From DATEOR01 sp963841425 (lineage in GTDB: Bacteria > Actinomycetota > Thermoleophilia > Gaiellales > Gaiellaceae), in assembly GCA_963841425.1 (NCBI GenBank), contig CAWJCL010000004.1, forward strand, positions 1 through 64,000: DNA of 64,000 nt, read 5' to 3'. Position numbers and translations under genes: made by a program. Position 1 is the stretch's first letter. Every line of letters starts with the position of its first letter. Under the pieces are notes generated by a model that was not told where the DNA came from, searched no databases, and saw only the letters and a list, made by a program, of their open reading frames with translations. Shown piece after piece: positions 58,206 to 64,000 of the stretch.

Positions 58206-59335
58206 GCGATCTCCTTGAAGAGCTCGCGCGCGATGATCTCTCGCTGTACCTCGGACGCGCCCTCGTAGATCCGAGGCGCGCGCACCTCCCGGTAGAGGTG
58301 CTCGAGCAGATGGCCTTGCTCGAGGGCGCGAGCTCCGTGCACCTGGATCGCCACGTCGACCGCTTGCTGCGCCGTCTCGGTGGCGAAGAGCTTCGCCATT
58401 GCAGCCGCCTGTCGTACCGGACGCACTCCTCGGTCGTAGAGGGCCGCGGCCTGATGCACGAGGAGGCGCGCCGCCTGCACGCGCGTCGCGACGTCCGCGA
58501 GCTGGTGCCCGACGCCCTGAAACTCGGACAGCGTCTTCCCGAAGGCATGGCGCCGCGCAACGTGCGAGACGGCTGCATCGAGCGCCACCTGCGCCATGCC
58601 GACGGCGAAGGCGCCGACGCTCGGGCGGAAGAGGTCGAGGGTGTCCATCGCGACGCCGAAGCCGGCGTCGACCTCGCCGAGGACCTGCTCTCGCGTCGCG
58701 GGCACGCTCTCGAAGTCGAGCCTCCCGATCGGATGCGGGGCAAGAAGCGCGAGCGGCTCGCCGGTCAGCCCCTCGCTTTCGCGCGGTACGGCGAACGCCG
58801 TGATGCCGCGAGAGCGCGCATCGTCCGTCGTGCGCGCGAACACGGTGTAGACGTCGGCTTCCGGGGCGTTCGAGATCCAGATCTTCGTTCCGCTGAGGCG
58901 GAATCCGCCGCCGTCCGGCTCGGCTCGCAACGCGAGCGCCGCTGCGTCCGAGCCCGCCTCGGGCTCGCTGAGCGCGAATGCCGCGACAGCCTCGCCGGCC
59001 GCCAGCTTGGGAACCCAGGCGTCCCGGACCGCGGGTTGGGCATGGCGCAGGATCGGATAGCCGCCGAGCCCCTGCAGCGCGAGCGCGGTCTCCGCCTCGG
59101 TCGAGCCGTGGGCTAGGCCCTCGCGTAGCAGGCAGAGCTCGACCGCGGAGCCCTCGCCCTCCGCCGGCAGGACGCGTGCCAGCAGCCCCTCATCCCCCAG
59201 GGCGCGGACGAGCGGTCGGTTGACTCGCCCAGGCTCTCCCTGCATCGCAAGCCGGGCCATGACATCGTGCCCGAGCGCCCGAGCATGCTCGAAGAGCTCC
59301 TGCTGGTCCGGCGAGAGGTGGCTACCCTCAGCCAT
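58202..59335 (-). CDS. acyl-CoA dehydrogenase family protein
   Basis: 377 residues. FAFALSEPEAGSDAAALALRA and LSGTKIWISNAPEADVYTVFAR are the FAD/substrate motifs; DAAVSHVARRHAFGKTLSEFQGVGHQLAD follows, and YREVRAPRIYEGASEVQREIIARELF at the C-terminus holds the catalytic-base region (YEG.SEV). In the 2-aminobenzoyl-CoA route it would oxidise a ring-reduced or opened CoA ester. Overlaps the RidA gene by 8 and kynA by 4. Confidence 0.9.
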   Translation of the reverse strand: MAEGSHLSPDQQELFEHARALGHDVMARLAMQGEPGRVNRPLVRALGDEGLLARVLPAEGEGSAVELCLLREGLAHGSTEAETALALQGLGGYPILRHAQPAVRDAWVPKLAAGEAVAAFALSEPEAGSDAAALALRAEPDGGGFRLSGTKIWISNAPEADVYTVFARTTDDARSRGITAFAVPRESEGLTGEPLALLAPHPIGRLDFESVPATREQVLGEVDAGFGVAMDTLDLFRPSVGAFAVGMAQVALDAAVSHVARRHAFGKTLSEFQGVGHQLADVATRVQAARLLVHQAAALYDRGVRPVRQAAAMAKLFATETAQQAVDVAIQVHGARALEQGHLLEHLYREVRAPRIYEGASEVQREIIARELFKEIA

Positions 59336-59714
59336 CGGCGACGACCGCCACCCCCATCAGCTCGACGCGGGCATCGGGGTCGACGAGGGCAGAGACTCCG
59401 ACCAGGGCCATTGCCGGATAACGACGCCCGAAGTGACGGCGCCAGACCTCGCCGAGCTCCTTCACGGACGCCCGGTATTCAGCTACGTCGGTCGAGTAGA
59501 CGACGAGCGAGACGAGGTCGTCGGGCTCGCCGCCCGCAGCACGCAAAGCGGTCACGAGGCTCGCCGCGGCGTCGTCGAACTGGGCGGCGACCGTATCGCC
59601 TTCCCCAGTCTGGCCGCCAAGCCAAACCGTCCGCCCGGGCGCCGAGACGACGGCGTGGGCGTAGCCGCTCGGCTCGGGGAGCTCGGGCGGATTGACGATG
59701 CGGTGCTCGCTCAC
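59328..59714 (-). CDS. RidA/YjgF-family protein
   Basis: 128 residues. GYAHAVVSAPGRTVWLGGQTGEGD, LRAAGGEPDDLVSLVVYSTDVAEYRA, YPAMALVGVSALVDPDARVELMGVAVV. The conserved Arg of imine deaminases is seen as PDARVELMG. RidA proteins hydrolyse reactive enamines/imines, a sensible need here because opening an amino-substituted ring CoA ester yields an enamine that must lose ammonia. Coupled by overlap to its neighbours. Confidence 0.9.
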   Translation of the reverse strand: MSEHRIVNPPELPEPSGYAHAVVSAPGRTVWLGGQTGEGDTVAAQFDDAAASLVTALRAAGGEPDDLVSLVVYSTDVAEYRASVKELGEVWRRHFGRRYPAMALVGVSALVDPDARVELMGVAVVADG

Positions 59715-60538
59715 CGGCCGCTCCAGTCGGGCTTCCGCCCTTCCGCCCAGGCGGCGTGGAACTCGCGGTGATCCTCGCTCTGCATCAAGAGCGCCTGGCC
59801 GAGCGCTTCGAGCTCGATCGCCCCAGCGAGATCGAGGTCGAGCTCACGCGTGAGCAGGAGCTTGGTCGTCGAGTACGCGAGCGCCGGCCCGTCTGCCAGT
59901 CTGCGCGCCAGCGCATCCGTCGCCGCCGGCAGCTCGTCGTCCGCGACGACCCGGTTGGCGAGGCCGATCTCGAACGCCTGCTCGGCGCTGACGTCGTCGC
60001 CCAGGACGAGCAGCTCCATCGCCCGCCCGAAGCCGACCAGGCGCGGGAGGAGATACGCCGCGCCCATGTCGGCCCCGGCGAGGCCGACCCGTGTGAAGAG
60101 GAACGCGAAGGAGGCCGAGCGCGCCAGTAGACGGAAGTCGCTGGCCAGTGCGAGCACGGACCCCGCCCCGGCTGCCACGCCGTTGACCGCTGCGATGATC
60201 GGCAGAGGGCACTCGCGCATGGCTTTGACGACGGCGCCGGTCATGCGGGTGAACGCGAGGATCTCGCTCGCCGGCGCGCCCTGCAGCCGTGCGATGATCT
60301 CCTCGACGTCGCCGCCCGAGCAGAAGCCGCGTCCCTTTCCGGTCAGAACGAGCACCTGCGCGTCGCCGCGGTGGGGGAGTTCGGCGAGCAGATCCCGCAG
60401 GTCGGCGTAGACGTCGAACGTGAGCGCGTTCAGCTTCTCGGGACGCGCGAGCGTCACGGTGGCAACGCCGTCGACGAGGCCGAGGTCGAAGTTCTGCCAG
60501 CGCTCGGTGAACGCGACCGAGGCTCGGAAGGGGCTCAC
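59711..60538 (-). CDS. enoyl-CoA hydratase/isomerase family protein
   Basis: 275 residues. Crotonase fold: VATVTLARPEKLNALTFDVYADL, the oxyanion loop VLTGKGRGFCSGGDVEEI, IIAAVNGVAAGAGSVLALASDFRLLA, GLAGADMGAAYLLPRLVGFGRAMELL. Catalytic acid positions resemble the hydratase/PaaG-like hydrolase group. Likely hydrates or opens the non-aromatic CoA ester formed by the 2-aminobenzoyl-CoA monooxygenase. Ends with a 4-base overlap into RidA. Confidence 0.9.
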   Translation of the reverse strand: MSPFRASVAFTERWQNFDLGLVDGVATVTLARPEKLNALTFDVYADLRDLLAELPHRGDAQVLVLTGKGRGFCSGGDVEEIIARLQGAPASEILAFTRMTGAVVKAMRECPLPIIAAVNGVAAGAGSVLALASDFRLLARSASFAFLFTRVGLAGADMGAAYLLPRLVGFGRAMELLVLGDDVSAEQAFEIGLANRVVADDELPAATDALARRLADGPALAYSTTKLLLTRELDLDLAGAIELEALGQALLMQSEDHREFHAAWAEGRKPDWSGR

Positions 60539-61275
60539 GTCTGGATACCTCCGCCGTCGAGGACGAGCGTCTGGCCGTTGATCGCGGTCGCCTCGGGCGC
60601 GGCGAGGAGTTGCACCGCGAACGCGACCTCTTCCGGTTCGAGGAGGCGTCCGAGAGGCGACGAGGCGACGAGCGCTGCCTCGGCCTCGGTCTCGTCTCGG
60701 CCGGTCGCGGCCATGATTCGCTCGATCGACCGGGTCGTCATCTCCGTCCTGACAAAGGTGGGACAGACCGCGTTCGCTGTGACGCCCGTGCCCGCGAGCT
60801 CCGCGGCGACGGCGCGCATGAGACCGACGGCAGCGTGCTTCGAGGCCGTGTAGGCGGACGTGTAGCGCGAGCCGGCGAGGCCCGCTGTCGAGGCGATGGT
60901 GACAATGCGTCCATCGGCGCGCTCGATCATGCCCGGGACGACCGCCCGCGTGCAGAGGAAGGCTCCCGTTGCATTCACCGCGAGCTGAGCCTTCCAGTCC
61001 TCGAGCGTCGTCCGCTCGACGGGTGCGCTCGTCGAGACGCCCGCGCTCAAGACCAGCACATCGACGCGTCCAAGTCGCTCGAAGAGCGCCGCGACCCCTG
61101 CCTCGTCGGTGACATCACAGACCTCCGCGGCCGAGGCTCCCGTTTGATCCAGTGCCGCGCGGTCCCGGCCGACTGCCACGACATGGTCTCCAGCAGCCGC
61201 GAAGCGCGCGACCACTGCCCGACCGATGCCCTTCCCGCCGCCGGTGACGACGACGACGCGAGCGGTGCTGCTCAC
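60535..61275 (-). CDS. short-chain dehydrogenase, probable 3-hydroxyacyl-CoA dehydrogenase
   Basis: 246 residues from GTG 61275 (GTGA overlap with the CoA ligase). VVVVTGGGKGIGRAVVARFAA, VLVLSAGVSTSAP, Ser in TIASTAGLAGS, Tyr-Lys in TSAYTASKHAAVGLM, GQTLVLDGGGIQT. Its place between a CoA ligase and an enoyl-CoA hydratase suggests it oxidises the 3-hydroxyacyl-CoA in the lower pathway. Confidence 0.88.
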   Translation of the reverse strand: MSSTARVVVVTGGGKGIGRAVVARFAAAGDHVVAVGRDRAALDQTGASAAEVCDVTDEAGVAALFERLGRVDVLVLSAGVSTSAPVERTTLEDWKAQLAVNATGAFLCTRAVVPGMIERADGRIVTIASTAGLAGSRYTSAYTASKHAAVGLMRAVAAELAGTGVTANAVCPTFVRTEMTTRSIERIMAATGRDETEAEAALVASSPLGRLLEPEEVAFAVQLLAAPEATAINGQTLVLDGGGIQT

Positions 61276-62843
61276 GCGGCGGCCTCGACCCGGTCGACGA
61301 GGGCGCGCCGGTCGATCTTCCCGGATGGAGTCTTGGGCAGCGCAGCGGTGAAGCGGATGTCGCGTGGGTACTTGTGCGGCGAGAGGTTGGCGCGGACATG
61401 CTCCTGGAGCGCTGCGGCGAGTTCCGCCGAGGCCTCGGCGTTCTCGCGCAGGACGACGTGGGCGCGCGTGAGCGTCAGTCCTTCCTGCTCGTAGCCCACA
61501 ACTGCGCATTCGACGACGTCGGGGTGCGCGACGAGGCACTGCTCGACCTCGGCCGGCGCGATCCACACGCCGCCGATCTTGAGGAGCTGGTCGCCGCGGC
61601 CCCGGAACCAGAAGTAGCCGTCGGCATCGCGGATGAAGAGGTCGCCCGTCTTGACGAGGTCGCCGCTGAACGTCTGCTTCGTCTTTTCGTGCTCGTTCCA
61701 GTAGAGGAGCGCGGCCGTGTCGCCTTCGAGCCAGAGCGTGCCCACCTCGCCGTCGGGAACGTCGTGCCCGGTCTCGTCGACGACTCGGGCGCGATAGCCG
61801 GGGACGACCTCGCCGACGCTGCCGGGCCGGACATGGCCGGGCCGGTTCGAGATGTAGATGTGGTAGGCCTCAGACGAGCCGATCCCGTCGAGGACCTCGA
61901 CCCCGAAGGTGTCCCGCCAGCGTTCGTACAGCTCGGCGGGGAGCGCCTCGCCCGCCGAGGTGCAAAGGCGCAGCGAGGAGAGGTCCTGTTCGACCGCGTC
62001 GGGATGAGCCGCCATGGCGGCCATCATCGTCGGCACCTGCACGAGGATGCTCGGCTCGTGGCGAGAGACCAGCTCGAAGATCCGCTCCGGCGTCGTCCGC
62101 TCGGGGAAGACGATGCCGGCGCCGCCGACCCCGAAGGGATAGAGCGCCGTCAGGTCGCGCGCGTAGCCGAAGAAGAGCTTGGGAACGGGGAGGACGACGT
62201 CGTCCTCGCGGATCCCGAGCACCCCCCGCGCGTACCAGTCGAAGCTGAGGAGTGGGCTGTGCGTCGGGTGGACGGCGGCCTTCGGCGCGCCGGTGCTGCC
62301 GGTCGTGAACTTCCAGATCGCGACGTCGTCGCGCGTCGTCGGAGCCGGTTCCAGCTCGTCGGGAGCCGTGGCGACGAGTGCGCCGAACGAAACCTCGTTC
62401 GGACGGAGCTCCTCGTGGCCGCCGGCGACGAGCACATGCCGCAGCCAGCGGCTGGCCACCGCCGCTTCGCGCACCGGCGCGAGCGTCGTTTCGTCCACGA
62501 CCACGACGCCTGCTCTCGTGTAGTCGAGGTAGTAGGCGTAGTCCTTGGGCTGCAGAAAGGTGTAGGCCTCCGCAGTGACGGCGCCGATCTTCTGGGCGCC
62601 GTACCAGAGCGCCACGAACTCGATGCTGTCGGCGAGGACGAGCAGCACGCGCTCTTCCGCGCGCACACCGAGCTCCCGGAGGATGTTTCCGCACCGGTTC
62701 GTCAGCGCGGCGAGTTCCGCATAGGTCGTCGGTCCGCCGGGACCGATGAGCGCGGTGCGCTCGCCCCGGTCCTCCTCCAGGTTGCGATCGATGAAGTAGC
62801 TCGCCAGGTTGAAGGCGGGCGGGACGTCGTCGTAGGTCAGCAT
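61272..62843 (-). CDS. benzoate/2-aminobenzoate-CoA ligase family (AMP-forming)
   Basis: 523 residues from ATG 62843. AMP-binding motifs: IWKFTTGSTGAPKAAVHPTH (P-loop-like TGSTG.PK), the acid-binding region with KLFFGYARDLTALYPFGVG, YHIYISNRPG, then LVKTGDLFIRDADGYFWFRGRGDQLLKIGG and the C-terminal lysine in PKTPSGKIDR. The FFGY.R motif and PSGKIDR fit benzoate- and anthranilate-CoA ligases. Since kynureninase delivers anthranilate, 2-aminobenzoyl-CoA is the expected product. Overlaps the creatininase-like gene by 7. Confidence 0.92.
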   Translation of the reverse strand: MLTYDDVPPAFNLASYFIDRNLEEDRGERTALIGPGGPTTYAELAALTNRCGNILRELGVRAEERVLLVLADSIEFVALWYGAQKIGAVTAEAYTFLQPKDYAYYLDYTRAGVVVVDETTLAPVREAAVASRWLRHVLVAGGHEELRPNEVSFGALVATAPDELEPAPTTRDDVAIWKFTTGSTGAPKAAVHPTHSPLLSFDWYARGVLGIREDDVVLPVPKLFFGYARDLTALYPFGVGGAGIVFPERTTPERIFELVSRHEPSILVQVPTMMAAMAAHPDAVEQDLSSLRLCTSAGEALPAELYERWRDTFGVEVLDGIGSSEAYHIYISNRPGHVRPGSVGEVVPGYRARVVDETGHDVPDGEVGTLWLEGDTAALLYWNEHEKTKQTFSGDLVKTGDLFIRDADGYFWFRGRGDQLLKIGGVWIAPAEVEQCLVAHPDVVECAVVGYEQEGLTLTRAHVVLRENAEASAELAAALQEHVRANLSPHKYPRDIRFTAALPKTPSGKIDRRALVDRVEAAA

Positions 62844-63583
62844 TCGGCGACCTCTCGGACGAGCGCGACGACGAGCTCCGTCAGCTTCGCGAAGGTCTGC
62901 TCTCCCTCCTCGGCGCTCGCCTCCGCGGGAGCGCCGCAATACGCCTGATCCATTCCCATCGCCATGAAGTCCGTTCGTCCGGCTGCTATCGCGGCCGGCA
63001 TGTCGATCATCTTCGATTCCAGGCTCGCCATGCGCTCCCGGCGGATGAGGCCCGGGTCCGCGGCGAGCACGAGAGAGGTCTCGTAGCGGCCGGCGTGGCC
63101 GGCACCCGAACGGAACTCCTCGGTCAGCTCCGCGGCAACCTCCCGACGGGTCGGGTCGAACAGGCGAACCGCCCCACCGAGGACTTCGACCGCCGCGCGC
63201 AGCGTCCGCACCTGCTCCGGCTCGAGATGGCTGTTCACGAGGACGATGCGTCCCAAGCCCTGGCCGGCCAGCGACTCGCAGATCTCGATGACGAGCGCAC
63301 GAAGCGTCTCTTCGCCGATCGAGACGGCACCGGGGAAGGCTGCGCCATAGCGAGTAATGCCGTATGGAAGAGCCGGAAGGACGAAGACGCGAACCTCGTG
63401 ATCCCCGTCCATTGCCCTCGCCGCCCGCTCGCAGACCTCCTCCGATATGAGCATGTCCGTCGCGAGTGGAGCATGAGGGCCGTGTGGCTCGACTGCGCCG
63501 AGCGGGAGGAGGAGCACCGTCGGCCGTTCGTCGGCGAGAGCTTCCGCGAGGTCCGGATAGGACAGGGCTCCGAGCTCGGTCAC
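62837..63583 (-). CDS. creatininase family amidohydrolase
   Basis: 248 residues. Metal-site motifs of PF02633-type proteins: LLPLGAVEPHGPHAPLATD (Glu, His, Asp ligands), IVLVNSHLEPEQV (His in NSH; usual GGHGGN is diverged), GHAGRYETSLVLAADPGLIR (Glu of the E.S motif). The family hydrolyses cyclic and linear amides, and its member ArfB removes a formyl group from an amine. No kynurenine formamidase of the usual kind is in this operon, so this enzyme is a candidate for hydrolysing N-formylkynurenine (inference). ATGA overlap with the upstream gene. Confidence 0.85.
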   Translation of the reverse strand: MTELGALSYPDLAEALADERPTVLLLPLGAVEPHGPHAPLATDMLISEEVCERAARAMDGDHEVRVFVLPALPYGITRYGAAFPGAVSIGEETLRALVIEICESLAGQGLGRIVLVNSHLEPEQVRTLRAAVEVLGGAVRLFDPTRREVAAELTEEFRSGAGHAGRYETSLVLAADPGLIRRERMASLESKMIDMPAAIAAGRTDFMAMGMDQAYCGAPAEASAEEGEQTFAKLTELVVALVREVAEC

Positions 63584-64000
63584 GTGCGGGCGGCCTGATG
63601 CTCGGTGGAAGTGGGGCTCGCCGCCTCGATCGTCTCCTGGATGTTGGAGACCGGGAGGTCGAGGATGCAGAGGTCAGCGCGGCCGGCTCCGACGATGGTG
63701 TTCACGTCGTCGAGGGTGGTCAGGTGGCCTCCGACGAGGGTGGGCACACGTGCCTCCGTGCGCACGCGGTCGCAAAGCGCAGTCAGGAAGCCGCGGCGGT
63801 ACTCGGGGCGGTCGTCGAGGACGGTCTGGCCGGCGACTGTATGAACGAGGTCGCAGCCATGCCCGGCGAGCGACCGCGCGATCTCGACACCGTCGTCGAC
63901 CGTCACGCCGCCACGGGCCCAGTCGGTCACGGACACGCGGATAGAGAGCGGGCCGTCCCAGACTGCGCGGACCGCCTCCAGCACTTCGAGTGGGTAGCGG
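63580..64000 (-). CDS. C-terminal part of an OYE-type reductase, probably 2-aminobenzoyl-CoA monooxygenase/reductase (partial)
   Basis: The frame is open to the window edge; 140 residues are visible. RYPLEVLEAVRAVWDGPLSIRVSVTDWARGG, DDGVEIARSLAGHGCDLVHTVAGQTV, RRGFLTALCDRVRTEARVPTLVGGHLTTLDDVN, and GRADLCILD form the second half of an old-yellow-enzyme barrel (R.S..DW..GG, and the phosphate-binding G). In bifunctional 2-aminobenzoyl-CoA monooxygenase/reductase and salicylyl-CoA hydroxylase proteins this barrel is fused behind an FAD monooxygenase, which would lie beyond 64,000. A stand-alone OYE reductase is the alternative. Confidence 0.8.
   Translation of the reverse strand, partial: RYPLEVLEAVRAVWDGPLSIRVSVTDWARGGVTVDDGVEIARSLAGHGCDLVHTVAGQTVLDDRPEYRRGFLTALCDRVRTEARVPTLVGGHLTTLDDVNTIVGAGRADLCILDLPVSNIQETIEAASPTSTEHQAART

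Noticed and set aside
1..64000. CRISPR array, prophage structural genes or an insertion sequence transposase
   Set aside because: No regularly spaced short repeats, no phage structural or integrase motifs and no transposase motifs were seen, despite the att-like repeats.

Overview
The window is GC-rich, densely coded bacterial DNA. GTG and TTG starts are frequent, many genes overlap by 4 bases (GTGA, ATGA), and it carries an MprF/LysX-like membrane protein, MMPL and LAL-type LuxR genes and small actinobacterial membrane proteins. This suggests an actinobacterium, plausibly of the Thermoleophilia type. That placement is inference from style and content; no rRNA or marker gene is present and no database search was possible.

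Layout. Positions 1 to about 34,400 are a loose accessory region. Six directly repeated copies of the 3' half of a tRNA-Ala-like gene, most followed by a terminator-like hairpin, punctuate it at 1, 5.07, 8.95, 11.9, 25.35 and 29.89 kb, all on the + strand and none after 30 kb. The segments between them hold a Tat-exported multicopper oxidase, a LuxR ATPase regulator, a class II glutamine amidotransferase, two related small protein / ApbE / ferric-reductase-like modules (12.5-14.6 and 21.1-23.1 kb, the second divergent from a two-component system), a lipoprotein beta-propeller, an MprF-like protein, a ferredoxin with its reductase, and an ArsR-MMPL-glutaredoxin-DUF302 operon behind a perfect 9+9 palindrome. 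Decayed genes (trypsin-like protease, propeller protein, SRPBCC, cupredoxin-like, thioredoxin-reductase-like and VOC fragments) lie among them. This fits repeated integration and decay at a tRNA gene, but no integrase is visible.

Positions 34,458 to 64,000 are a compact catabolic locus. One block (35.1-45.4 kb) encodes a GntR regulator, two FAH-family proteins, a ring-cleaving dioxygenase, an HpaB-type monooxygenase with flavin reductase, an HpaE-like aldehyde dehydrogenase, an SDR, an acetoacetate-decarboxylase-like protein and a P450, and resembles a 4-hydroxyphenylacetate/homoprotocatechuate meta-cleavage pathway. A second block (45.4-53.7 kb) pairs an amino-acid permease and a glutamine-synthetase-like ligase with a divergent SDR, nitrilase-family amidase, FAD oxidoreductase and P450; its substrate is unknown. 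A third block is one minus-strand operon (64.0 to 53.75 kb) of eleven overlapping genes that reads as tryptophan -> kynurenine -> anthranilate -> 2-aminobenzoyl-CoA -> beta-oxidation-like steps, with TrpB2 and a MetE-like protein at its end. Three intergenic regions of this locus share the motif TGTATNCA, a candidate GntR operator.

Two genes seem to begin at CTG overlapping the upstream stop (CTGA), and a third (the multicopper oxidase) at a CTG behind a good ribosome binding site, so CTG starts may be real here. A compact three-way-junction RNA candidate with a T-run lies at 9,521-9,606.
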